A stretch of DNA of 64,000 nucleotides from assembly GCF_002929555.1 (NCBI RefSeq), contig NZ_PJJP01000034.1:1-64000 (forward strand), given 5' to 3'. This DNA comes from Cryobacterium sp. N22. Lineage in GTDB: Bacteria; Actinomycetota; Actinomycetes; Actinomycetales; Microbacteriaceae. The position numbers and the translations under genes were made by a program. This document shows positions 15,430 through 22,687 of this stretch, one piece after another. Each line of letters begins with the position of its first letter. The stretch's first letter is position 1. Below the pieces are notes generated by a model that was not told the DNA's origin, did not search any database, and was given only the letters and a program-made list of their open reading frames with translations.

Positions 15430-16491
15430 ATGACCCAGAGGACAGCGCTCGTTGTCGGGGCCCACGGAGTCATCGGCGGGAACCTCATCACCCACCTTCA
15501 GAGCCTCGGCGGCTGGGACGTCATCGGGCTCTCCCGACGCGGCGGAGTCGATGGTGGAGCCGTGCGGCACGTCGCCGTCGATCTCCTGCAGGCTGACGAA
15601 ACTGCTGGCGCCCTGGCCCGCGTCCCGGGCATCTCGGCCGTCACCCACATCTTTTATGCGGCCTATCAGGACCGAGCCACGTGGGCCGAGCTGGTGCCGC
15701 CCAACCTGGCGATGCTGACCAACATCGTCGACGCCGTGGAGCCCCTCGCACCGCACCTCGAACACATCAGCCTCATGCAGGGCTACAAGGTCTATGGCGC
15801 TCACCTGGGCCCCTTCCCGACACCCGCACGCGAGGATGACCCGCCCCACATGCCGCCCGAGTTCAACGTCGACCAGCAGCAATTCCTCGAGCGGCGGCAG
15901 GTGGGCTCCTCCTGGACCTGGTCCGCACTCCGACCCTCGGTTGTGGCCGGCATCGGCCTCGGCAACCCGATGAACCTGGCCATGGTTATCGCCATCTACG
16001 CCTCGATGAGCAAGGAGCTCGGCATCCCGCTGCGGTTCCCCGGCAAGCCCGGCGCCTACACGGCCCTGATCGAGATGACCGACGCCGACCTTCTGGCGGC
16101 CGCGACGGTGTGGGCCGCCACCAACACTGGCAGTGCCAATCAGGCCTACAACATCACCAACGGCGATGTTTTCCGGTGGAGCCGGATGTGGCCCAAGATC
16201 GCGGCGTTCTTCGAACTCGATGTGGCCCCGCCCCTGCCCATGCAGCTCACCGAGATCATGGCCGACAAGAACGACCTGTGGGACAACCTGGTAGCGGCCC
16301 ACGGACTCCAGCCCACGCCGTACTCGGTAGTCTCGTCCTGGCAGTTCGGCGACTTCGTGTTCGGCTGGGACTACGACGTCATCGCCGACAGCTCCAAGGC
16401 GCGGCGAGCCGGCTTCCACCAGTACGTCGAGACCGAGGAGATGTTCCTCCGAATCTTCCAGAGCCTCCGCGATCAGAGGCTCATCCCCTAA
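15430..16491 (+). CDS. NAD(P)-dependent SDR of the PRISE (progesterone 5-beta-reductase-like) type
   Basis: 353 residues. An N-terminal Rossmann motif (ALVVGAHGVIGGNLITHL) and the SLMQGYKVYGAHLGPF segment near 118-133 place it with atypical extended SDRs that reduce activated C=C bonds of enones. The C-terminal half has WSALRPSVVAG and a substrate-lid region. The true substrate is unknown. GGAAG lies about six bases before ATG 15430. The divergent ArsR-type gene and shared operator suggest induction by an electrophile. The 3' end overlaps the convergent NmrA-like gene by 11 bases. Confidence 0.85.
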   Translation: MTQRTALVVGAHGVIGGNLITHLQSLGGWDVIGLSRRGGVDGGAVRHVAVDLLQADETAGALARVPGISAVTHIFYAAYQDRATWAELVPPNLAMLTNIVDAVEPLAPHLEHISLMQGYKVYGAHLGPFPTPAREDDPPHMPPEFNVDQQQFLERRQVGSSWTWSALRPSVVAGIGLGNPMNLAMVIAIYASMSKELGIPLRFPGKPGAYTALIEMTDADLLAAATVWAATNTGSANQAYNITNGDVFRWSRMWPKIAAFFELDVAPPLPMQLTEIMADKNDLWDNLVAAHGLQPTPYSVVSSWQFGDFVFGWDYDVIADSSKARRAGFHQYVETEEMFLRIFQSLRDQRLIP

Positions 16492-17302
16492 GGGCGGGCA
16501 CCACACGACCCAGGGTGACGGCATTCGCTGCGGCTTCCGTTCCGTCCTGCACAGATCTGCCGAGCACTGTTCGAAGGTCATCGTTGCCTTGAGCGAGAAA
16601 GCCGTGTCGCACTGCCGTGTAGATGGACATCAGCATCGAGGGCTGAAATGGTTTCAGTCCGGCTCCGAGAAGCTCGGCACGGCGGTCCTCGAGCGACGTC
16701 GTCACCACGGCAACGCCCAGGCGCTGGGCCACTGCGGCTGCGCTGACGGGAGTCCCGACCAGATCGTACGTTCGGCTGGAGTGCCGTGCAGCGTCGGCGG
16801 CAACGATTGCGGCGGCATCTGCCAGATCGTGGCGAGTGGCCGCGGCGAGGGATCCTGGCCCGAACGCCGATAACAGCCCCTCGGGCGACCAGGTGAGGAG
16901 CGAACCGAACAGCTCGGCGTAGAGACCATTTCGGAGCACGGTCCACGACATCGAGCTGTTCCGGAGGCGGCGTTCGGTCCACCGGTGAGCCAGCGCAAAC
17001 GCGAGATGATCCCCCGCGGTTGTGACGCTGGTGTAGATGACATGCTGAACGCCGTCCCGCTCCGCCGCCGCAATGGCCGCGTCATGCCGGGCAATCACCA
17101 CGTCGTCCTCGGCTTCCCCAGCCGAGACCAAGACCAGGGTGTCCACCTGAGAGAAATCGATAGTTGCGGGTTGGTCGAAGTCGATCCGCCGGCCGGGCGC
17201 CCCTCCGGCGCGGCTGCTACCGACCGCCTCGTGGCCCGAATTGATGAGTGAGGCAAGGATCGCCCCACCGAGTTGACCCGATGCGCCGGTCACGAGAATC
17301 AT
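16481..17302 (-). CDS. NmrA-like NAD(P)H:quinone oxidoreductase, Qor2/YtfG type
   Basis: 273 residues. MILVTGASGQLGGAILASLI is the dinucleotide-binding start. HVIYTSVTTAG and TVLRNGLYAE follow as in QOR2/YtfG proteins that reduce quinones. The divergent neighbour is an HxlR regulator, the same pairing as ytfG/ytfH and corynebacterial qor2/qorR, which supports the call. AAAGG precedes ATG 17302. It should act in the cytosol in defence against quinones or diamide-type stress. The stop lies inside the end of the convergent SDR gene. Confidence 0.87.
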   Translation of the reverse strand: MILVTGASGQLGGAILASLINSGHEAVGSSRAGGAPGRRIDFDQPATIDFSQVDTLVLVSAGEAEDDVVIARHDAAIAAAERDGVQHVIYTSVTTAGDHLAFALAHRWTERRLRNSSMSWTVLRNGLYAELFGSLLTWSPEGLLSAFGPGSLAAATRHDLADAAAIVAADAARHSSRTYDLVGTPVSAAAVAQRLGVAVVTTSLEDRRAELLGAGLKPFQPSMLMSIYTAVRHGFLAQGNDDLRTVLGRSVQDGTEAAANAVTLGRVVPALRG

Positions 17303-17332
17303 GTGTGCCTTTCGTGGTTCTGTTCAGTAACT

Positions 17333-17344
17333 ACGATTGATCGT
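17333..17344. promoter_or_regulatory. Operator candidate ACGAT-TG-ATCGT between qor2-like and hxlR genes
   Basis: Perfect 5-bp arms in the 78-bp divergent region, preceded by AGTAACT. Autorepression with effect on the quinone oxidoreductase would match QorR, by analogy. Confidence 0.45.
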
Positions 17345-17380
17345 GTCCGACCGGCGGGGAGCCCACAAGGAGGCAGTTTC

Positions 17381-17794
17381 GTGTCAGTGACGCACACCGA
17401 AGTAACCGCATTGCTGGATCCCTGCGGCAAGGCGGAGCATCCCGACTGCGGAATCCGCGATGTCCTCGACCGCGTCGGTGACAAGTGGTCGGTGCTTGTG
17501 ATCGTTCAGCTCGCAAGCGGCGTCCACCGGTTCCGCGAGTTGCAGAGAGCCATCGACGGCATTTCGCAAAGGATGCTGACCCTCACCGTGCGCCGGCTGG
17601 AGCGCGACGGTCTCGTCACCCGCACCGTCTACGCCACAGTTCCGGCCCAGGTCTCCTACGAGCTCACGCGGACCGGCGAGAGCCTGACCCACCTCGTGAA
17701 GGCCTTGGCCGACTGGTCACTCGAACAACGCCCGGCCATTGCCGAAGCCCGCCACCACTACGACACAGCTCACCCCGGCCACGAGATCCGATAG
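17381..17794 (+). CDS. HxlR-family redox-type regulator, QorR-like
   Basis: 137 residues from GTG 17381, which has a perfect AAGGAGG seven bases upstream; the longer frame back to 17273 crosses the neighbour's start and is not used. The winged HTH shows IRDVLDRVGDKWSVLVIVQLASG, FRELQRAIDGISQRMLTLTVRRLERDGLV and YELTRTGESL, diagnostic of HxlR. Two N-terminal cysteines (CGKAEHPDC) could sense thiol oxidation as in QorR. It is divergent from the Qor2-like gene and probably represses it and itself. Confidence 0.9.
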   Translation: MSVTHTEVTALLDPCGKAEHPDCGIRDVLDRVGDKWSVLVIVQLASGVHRFRELQRAIDGISQRMLTLTVRRLERDGLVTRTVYATVPAQVSYELTRTGESLTHLVKALADWSLEQRPAIAEARHHYDTAHPGHEIR

Positions 17795-17804
17795 GAGATC
17801 TGAG

Positions 17805-18566
17805 CTAGCGGCCTCCGGCTATGTCCAGGATGCTTCCGGTGCAGTAGCTTGCATCGTCGCCGAGCAGCCAGATGATCGCGGCTGCGACTTCCGCGGGATG
17901 TCCGGCTCGTTGCATCGGAATGGCAGGGGCCATGTCCTGCGCCCGGTCCGGTCGACCGTTTCGACCGTGCATTTCCGTGTCGATGATTCCGGGCCGAACG
18001 ACGTTCACCCGAATGCCCTCATTGGCGACTTCACGTGACAAGCCGATGCCGAGAGTGTCGATTGCACCTTTCGATGCGGCGTAGTCCACGTACTCGCCGG
18101 GCGCCCCCAGCCGACTCGCCGCTGATGACACCAGAACGATGCCTCCGCCCGCGCCCCCGTGGAGTGTGGACATCCGCCGTACCGCATGCCCGCAAGCAAG
18201 CAATGGGCCCGCGACGTTGACCGCGAGTATTTCGGCGATGCGTGCAGCGGTGAGCTCATCAACTCTGGACTGTGAGGCTGCGACTCCGGCATTGGCGACG
18301 AACGCCGTTACCCTGCCGAGTTTGTCGGCGGCCTCGAACATCGCCGCTATGTCGTCCTCGCTCGCCATGTCTGCTCGGATGGAGGACGCCAGACGGCCGG
18401 CCGTCTGAATCGTCTCGACGACTGTGGCGGCTGCCTGCTCATCTCGTTGATAGGTGAGGAGCACTGACCAGCCCGCATGTGCCGCGGCAATCGCGGCGGC
18501 GGCACCGATTCCACGGCTCCCACCCGTGATGACTGCAACGCCGCGGGCCCCTGGGTCTGTATTCAT
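17805..18566 (-). CDS. Classical SDR oxidoreductase
   Basis: About 253 residues from ATG 18566. GGSRGIGAAAAIAAAHAG is the NADP-binding motif, ANAG the structural motif near 88, and YVDYAASKGA holds the catalytic Tyr and Lys near 160. The C-terminal end (YCTGSILDIAGG) is typical of the SDR family that includes glucose dehydrogenases and 3-oxoacyl reductases. The substrate cannot be told. CATACT followed by six bases precedes the ATG, so a leaderless start is plausible. It lies tail-to-tail with the HxlR gene. Confidence 0.88.
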   Translation of the reverse strand: MNTDPGARGVAVITGGSRGIGAAAAIAAAHAGWSVLLTYQRDEQAAATVVETIQTAGRLASSIRADMASEDDIAAMFEAADKLGRVTAFVANAGVAASQSRVDELTAARIAEILAVNVAGPLLACGHAVRRMSTLHGGAGGGIVLVSSAASRLGAPGEYVDYAASKGAIDTLGIGLSREVANEGIRVNVVRPGIIDTEMHGRNGRPDRAQDMAPAIPMQRAGHPAEVAAAIIWLLGDDASYCTGSILDIAGGR

Positions 18567-18572
18567 CCCACC

Positions 18573-18578
18573 AGTATG
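18573..18578 (-). promoter_or_regulatory. -10 element of leaderless SDR gene
   Basis: CATACT on the minus strand, six bases (GGTGGG), then ATG 18566. It matches TATAAT less well than the other sites. Confidence 0.35.
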
Positions 18579-18597
18579 ACCGTGAGCCGGATGCCGA

Positions 18598-19305
18598 TCA
18601 CAACTCGTGCGCGAGCGCTCGTACCTGCTCAACGACCAGGTCGGGACGGGTGATGAACGGGTGGTGCCCGGTCGGAAGCTCGACGACGCGCGTCGCTCGC
18701 TCGGCGTGGAATCGCTGCAGATCCACCGACGTGCTGCGGTCCTGCCCGCAGACGATGTACGTCGAATCGACCCCGTGCCAGCCGGCAGCGCTGGTCGGCG
18801 TCATGAACGCTCCGGCGGCCTGCGCGGTCACTCGCTCCCAGGCCTGTTGCTGGGTGGCGGCGTCCGCGTCCTGCAGGAATCGGGCTCCAAACGAGGCGGC
18901 GTCGTAGCCCGAAACGCCGAGCGTGCCATCGCCGTTGACTCCGATCGACACCGGGTTGCTCTCACCGCTCATGATCGCGCCCTGCGACTGCCCGATCTCG
19001 GGCAGATACGACGACACGTAAAGCAGGTGCGCGACGGCGGGATGTGCGCCGGCCTCGGCTATGACGGTGCCGCCATACGAATGGCCGACCACGATCGCTG
19101 AATCCACATCATCGAGGTCCTGGCGGAGGGCCGCGGCGTCGGCAATCAGGCCGCCCGCAACCTGCTCGGGCGTAGTCTCGCCACAGGACGGCAGCGCCAG
19201 GGCTCGGCTGCGGATGCCCGTGCGTTCGCGGAGAAGGTCAGCGCTTCGCTGCCACCACCACTGCCCGTCTCGCACGAGAGCGCCGTGGACGAAGATCAGT
19301 TCCAT
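18598..19305 (-). CDS. Alpha/beta hydrolase
   Basis: 235 residues. The oxyanion-side HGALVRDGQWWW is near residue 7, the nucleophile elbow GHSYGG near 75, and the C-terminal catalytic His in TGHHPF near 218. This resembles the esterase/salicylate-esterase-like group often found beside SDR genes. Soluble, with no signal peptide. AGGAAGG precedes ATG 19305. It is 31 bases upstream of the SDR gene in the same direction, so they may be cotranscribed. The substrate is unknown. Confidence 0.87.
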   Translation of the reverse strand: MELIFVHGALVRDGQWWWQRSADLLRERTGIRSRALALPSCGETTPEQVAGGLIADAAALRQDLDDVDSAIVVGHSYGGTVIAEAGAHPAVAHLLYVSSYLPEIGQSQGAIMSGESNPVSIGVNGDGTLGVSGYDAASFGARFLQDADAATQQQAWERVTAQAAGAFMTPTSAAGWHGVDSTYIVCGQDRSTSVDLQRFHAERATRVVELPTGHHPFITRPDLVVEQVRALAHEL

Positions 19306-19349
19306 GTCGGTCCTTCCTGCACGGTTGGGAAGTGGTGGTGGAGCTCGGA

Positions 19350-20966
19350 TCAGAGCGTGTCGACGGCAGCCCGCTCGACGGCGAGGCCCGCGTGGTAGCG
19401 GTCGAGGTAGCTGGAGAAGCCGGCGACGTCGACAGGGTCGGGTGCGACGGTCTCGAATTCCTGCCCCGCGAAGACTCGCTCCCGCAGGTAGCCGTCAAGA
19501 TCGAGGTCGACGCCGGATGCTGCGGCCGCCGTGAAGGACGCCAGGACCGCGATGCCCCAGGCACCGCCTTCCGAGGCCGTCTCGGCGACGGAGACCGGGG
19601 CGTCCAGGGCACCGGCGAGGAATCTCTGGGCCACACCGGCGGTGCGGAAGAGCCCACCGTGCGCGAACATCGCGTCGAGCTCGACGCCCTCCTCGGCGAG
19701 CACGCGCATACCGAGGCTCAGCGTGCCGAACACTCCGTAGAGCTGTGCGCGCATGAAGTTCGCGAGGGTGAGCCGGCTGTCGGGGGTGCGCACGAAGAGC
19801 GGCCGGCCCTCGGTGAGGCCGGCGATGGGCTCGCCAGCCAGGTGGTTGTAGGCCAACAGGCCGCCGGCATCCGCGTCACCGTCGAGCGCCTCGCGGAACA
19901 GAGCGTCGAAGACCGCGTCGCTGGTGACGGGGTTTCCGCTGGCCGCGGCGAAGCGGCCGAACATCCCGGCCCACGCGGCGAGCTCACTTGCCCCGTTGTT
20001 GCAGTGCACCATCGCGACGGGATCGCCGGCCGGTGTGGTGACCAGGTCGAGTTCGTGGTGCACCTTCTTGAGGGGGCGTTCGAGCACGACCATCGCGAAG
20101 ATGCTGGTGCCGGCGCTGACATTGCCGGTGCGTGGGGCGACGGAACAGGTGGCGACCATGCCGGTGCCGGCGTCGCCTTCCGGCGGGCACAGCACGGCGC
20201 CGGGCCGGAGGGCTCCGGTCGGGTCCAGGAGGGCCGCGCCCGCTGCGGTGAGCTCGCCAGCCGGCTGTCCGGCCACGAGCACCGTCGGCAGCAGCGCGGC
20301 AAGGTTGAGGTCGGGAGCGGATTCGGCGACCAGGCCGTCGTACCGGGCGAGGAGTTCGGCGTCGTAGTCGGCGGTGGCGGCGTCGATGGGGAACATGCCC
20401 GATGCGTCGCCGACGCCGAGGACCTTGCGGCCGGTGAGTCGCCAGTGCACGTAGCCGGCGAGGGTCGTGATGAAATCGAGCTGCGACACGTGCGGCTCGT
20501 GGTCGACAACCGCCTGGTGCAGGTGGGCGATCGACCAGCGCAGCGGAATGTTCACGCCGAACAGCTCGGTCAGCTCGGCCGCCGCTGGACCGGTCGTGGT
20601 GTTGCGCCAGGTGCGGAACGGCACCAGTTGTTCGCCGGCGGCGTCGAACGCGAGATAGCCGTGCATCATGGCCGAAACGCCGACCGCACCGTAGCTCTCG
20701 AGGCGCACACCGTACTGCTTTTCGACGTCGGCGACGAGGGCAGCGTGTGCGGCCTGGATGCCCGTCCAGACGTCTGCTAACGAGTACGTCCAGACGCGAT
20801 CGACGAACTGGTTTTCCCACTCGTGGCTGCCGACGGAAAGCACGTCAGCCGGGTCCTCGCCGATCAGGCAGGCCTTGATGCGGGTCGACCCCAGCTCGAT
20901 TCCCAGGGACGTCCGTCCGCTGAGAATTGCGGTCCGGGCGGCCTCGAGTGCATCGTTGCTAGTCAT
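19350..20966 (-). CDS. FGGY-family carbohydrate kinase
   Basis: 538 residues with both ATPase-fold halves. N-terminal GIELGSTRIKACLIGED is the phosphate-binding start, GVSAMMHGYLAFD the sugar-side motif near 135, and FAHGGLFRTAGVAQRFLAGAL the FGGY C-terminal signature near 435. It phosphorylates a pentulose or similar sugar; xylulose or ribulose is likely but not proven. It lies downstream of an orphan NarL-type regulator. A GGCGGTG-ATTT-CACCGCC palindrome lies between them, adjoining a CATAAT hexamer six bases before ATG 20966. Separate transcription is therefore likely. Confidence 0.9.
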   Translation of the reverse strand: MTSNDALEAARTAILSGRTSLGIELGSTRIKACLIGEDPADVLSVGSHEWENQFVDRVWTYSLADVWTGIQAAHAALVADVEKQYGVRLESYGAVGVSAMMHGYLAFDAAGEQLVPFRTWRNTTTGPAAAELTELFGVNIPLRWSIAHLHQAVVDHEPHVSQLDFITTLAGYVHWRLTGRKVLGVGDASGMFPIDAATADYDAELLARYDGLVAESAPDLNLAALLPTVLVAGQPAGELTAAGAALLDPTGALRPGAVLCPPEGDAGTGMVATCSVAPRTGNVSAGTSIFAMVVLERPLKKVHHELDLVTTPAGDPVAMVHCNNGASELAAWAGMFGRFAAASGNPVTSDAVFDALFREALDGDADAGGLLAYNHLAGEPIAGLTEGRPLFVRTPDSRLTLANFMRAQLYGVFGTLSLGMRVLAEEGVELDAMFAHGGLFRTAGVAQRFLAGALDAPVSVAETASEGGAWGIAVLASFTAAAASGVDLDLDGYLRERVFAGQEFETVAPDPVDVAGFSSYLDRYHAGLAVERAAVDTL

Positions 20967-20972
20967 ATGTCG

Positions 20973-21005
20973 ATTATGGCGGTGATTTCACCGCCCCACT
21001 GTCAA
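20973..21005 (-). promoter_or_regulatory. Promoter and operator of the FGGY kinase gene
   Basis: CATAAT (20978 to 20973), six bases and ATG 20966 give leaderless geometry. A TTGACA (21005 to 21000) lies 21 bases further up, longer than usual. Between them sits GGCGGTG-ATTT-CACCGCC (20978-20995), a perfect 7-bp palindrome placed to occlude polymerase. Confidence 0.5.
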
Positions 21006-21664
21006 GGTCCGCCGAGCCAGTTGTCGATCCGATGGTGGTCGGGGGTGAATCCGTTGCCGACGCCCCACAGGACGGCCTGGGTGCGGCTGGCAACGCCGAT
21101 CTTGCCGTAGACACTACGTATATAGGACTTCACGGTATTGGGACTGAGATAGGTGAGCGCGGCCACTTCGGCGTTGCTCTTGCCCTGGGTGATCAACGCC
21201 AGAATCTCGGACTCGCGATCCGTGATCCCTTCGCGACGCCCGGGCCAGTCCAGCCCCGGAGCGCTGCCCGCCCGCTTCGGCGGATCACTCACCACGATCT
21301 CGCCGGCCTGCACCGATTCCAGGGCCGCCACGAGGTCGCGGGCGGGCAACGTCTTCGACAGGTAGCCGCTGACACCCCGATCCAAAGCATCGGCGATGAG
21401 CGCGGGCTGGAAGTTCCAGGTGTACACAACGACGCGACCGGCTCGTGGATTCCGGACGAGAGCCGAGAGCTCAGACAGATCGGATTCGGGTTGGGCGAAG
21501 GAGTCATACAGCACGATGTCGGTCGTGTCGGAGAGAGCCGTGTTCGCATCGATCTCCACAACAAGCACACGATCCCGGTAGTGATCGAACATGTGCGCCA
21601 GGCCCTTGAGCACAATGTCGTAGTCATCGACAAGGGCGACAGTCACGGGCTGGGACGGGGACAT
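21002..21664 (-). CDS. Orphan NarL/LuxR-family response regulator
   Basis: 220 residues. A receiver domain (VALVDDYDIVLKGLAHMF, acceptor Asp in VLYDSFAQ near 55, conserved Lys in GYLSKTLP near 105) is followed by a LuxR HTH (LTxxESEILALITQGKSNAEVA, SPNTVKSYIRSVYGKIGV near 150-200). The sequence after the acceptor Asp is atypical. No histidine kinase gene is adjacent. The gene starts at ATG 21664, six bases after TAACGT, and a TACACCC-CTAA-GGGTGTA palindrome sits about 35-52 bases above. The target may be itself or the divergent YeaQ-type gene. Confidence 0.88.
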   Translation of the reverse strand: MSPSQPVTVALVDDYDIVLKGLAHMFDHYRDRVLVVEIDANTALSDTTDIVLYDSFAQPESDLSELSALVRNPRAGRVVVYTWNFQPALIADALDRGVSGYLSKTLPARDLVAALESVQAGEIVVSDPPKRAGSAPGLDWPGRREGITDRESEILALITQGKSNAEVAALTYLSPNTVKSYIRSVYGKIGVASRTQAVLWGVGNGFTPDHHRIDNWLGGP

Positions 21665-21670
21665 AGTAGG

Positions 21671-21676
21671 ACGTTA
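21671..21676 (-). promoter_or_regulatory. -10 element of leaderless response-regulator gene
   Basis: TAACGT on the minus strand, six bases (CCTACT), then ATG 21664. Confidence 0.5.
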
Positions 21677-21698
21677 CTGCCAGTGTCGGTCGAGTGGC

Positions 21699-21716
21699 TA
21701 CACCCCTAAGGGTGTA
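21699..21716. promoter_or_regulatory. Palindrome TACACCC-CTAA-GGGTGTA between response regulator and YeaQ-type gene
   Basis: Perfect 7-bp arms, 4-bp spacer, centred about 43 bases upstream of the regulator's inferred start. It has the size and spacing of a LuxR-type dimer site, so autoregulation is likely. Confidence 0.55.
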
Positions 21717-21809
21717 CCGCCGCCTCCGTCAGGGTGTTTTGCTGTTCATCGTCCAGCAATCGCTGGTCACATCGAAGGCTCAGCCACACCCAACAGGAAG
21801 GAGACCACA

Positions 21810-22088
21810 ATGCTTGGTCTCATCATCAGCCTCATCGTCGTCGGCATCATCGCCGGCGCCGTCGCTCGCCTCGTCGTGCCCGGTCGGCAGAACATCAGCA
21901 TCCCGATGACCATTGTGCTGGGCATCCTCGGATCCTTCGTCGGTGGATTCCTCGGCTTCCTGATCTTCCAGCACGACCCGATGGACGGCTTCTTCCAGCC
22001 AGCCGGCATCATCGGATCCATCATCGGCGCGATCATCGTGCTCTTGGTTTACATCCGCGTCAGCGGCCGGCGCAGCGTTCAGCACTAG
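21810..22088 (+). CDS. GlsB/YeaQ/YmgE-family stress membrane protein
   Basis: 92 residues, three membrane helices rich in Gly and Ile (LGLIISLIVVGIIAGAVARLVVPG, IVLGILGSFVGGFLGFLIF, and GIIGSIIGAIIVLLVYIRVSG). The RLVVPG and LGILGSFVGG motifs are those of the transglycosylase-associated YeaQ family. The biochemical role is unknown, but relatives are stress induced. AGGAAGGAG lies upstream of ATG 21810. A strong hairpin follows the stop. Confidence 0.92.
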   Translation: MLGLIISLIVVGIIAGAVARLVVPGRQNISIPMTIVLGILGSFVGGFLGFLIFQHDPMDGFFQPAGIIGSIIGAIIVLLVYIRVSGRRSVQH

Positions 22089-22094
22089 CCGGCT

Positions 22095-22124
22095 CCCCCG
22101 GTGACCGCTGTTCGTCGGTCACCG
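22095..22124. terminator. Bidirectional terminator hairpin
   Basis: CCCGGTGACCG at 22095-22105 pairs perfectly with CGGTCACCGGG at 22114-22124 around an 8-base loop. It separates the convergent YeaQ-type and DUF1801 genes. Confidence 0.75.
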
Positions 22125-22150
22125 GGCCAACTGCGCCCTGAGTGCTTCCG

Positions 22151-22561
22151 TCAGGAGACGGCCTTCTTCAGCAGCTCGACCAGCTGCTTCTGGTCCGCGT
22201 CGGTGAGCCTTTCTACCGCGAACGACGTCGGCCACAAATTGCCCTCGTCGAGGTGCGCGTCCGGCTGGAAACCGATGGTGGCGTAGCGCACCTTGAACTT
22301 GGCGGCGCTCTGGAAAAAGACCACCACCTTGCCGTCCGCGTTGGCGTAGGCAGGCATGCCGTACCAGGTCTTGGCGCCCAGGTCGGTGTTGTCCTTGACC
22401 AGCCGGTGCAGCGTCTCGGCCAGTTCCTGGTCCGTGCCGGACATCTCGGCGATTGCGGCGAGGCACGCCGCTTCCAGGTCGGCGCCGACTTGTGCAGCCT
22501 TTGCTTCGGCCACCACCGCCCGCATCGCGGCCTTCTCCTCTTTGCTGAATGCTGTGCTCAT
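22151..22561 (-). CDS. DUF1801-family protein
   Basis: About 136 residues (one more if the ATG at 22564 is used). TWYGMPAYANADGKVVVFFQSAAKFKVRYATIGFQ near 68-100 is the DUF1801/YdhG core, a small alpha-beta fold related to frataxin-like iron chaperones. The molecular role is not established. The second ATG has better spacing to GAGGAG and is preferred. It is alone, convergent with the YeaQ-type gene, with the terminator of the pyrimidine operon upstream. Confidence 0.88.
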   Translation of the reverse strand: MSTAFSKEEKAAMRAVVAEAKAAQVGADLEAACLAAIAEMSGTDQELAETLHRLVKDNTDLGAKTWYGMPAYANADGKVVVFFQSAAKFKVRYATIGFQPDAHLDEGNLWPTSFAVERLTDADQKQLVELLKKAVS

Positions 22562-22649
22562 CATCTACTCCTCAGGGTTGCGCTTATGGCACCTACTGTA
22601 AGAGGAACCCGGCGATCGTGCTTCTTTGATCCTGCTCGACTACGCCGGT

Positions 22650-22681
22650 GGCTGCCCGCCGAACCCGGCGGGCGGGCAGCC
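22650..22681 (-). terminator. Terminator of the pyrimidine-catabolic operon
   Basis: GGCTGCCCGCC at 22650-22660 pairs with GGCGGGCAGCC at 22671-22681. The 10-base loop can extend the stem. It lies seven bases past the dehydrogenase stop. Confidence 0.7.
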
Positions 22682-22687
22682 GCGTCG

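Noticed and set aside
21002-21664. The orphan NarL-type regulator as the GGGAC-box protein
   Set aside because: It is possible, but nothing in the sequence links it to those sites. Its own promoter carries a different dyad.
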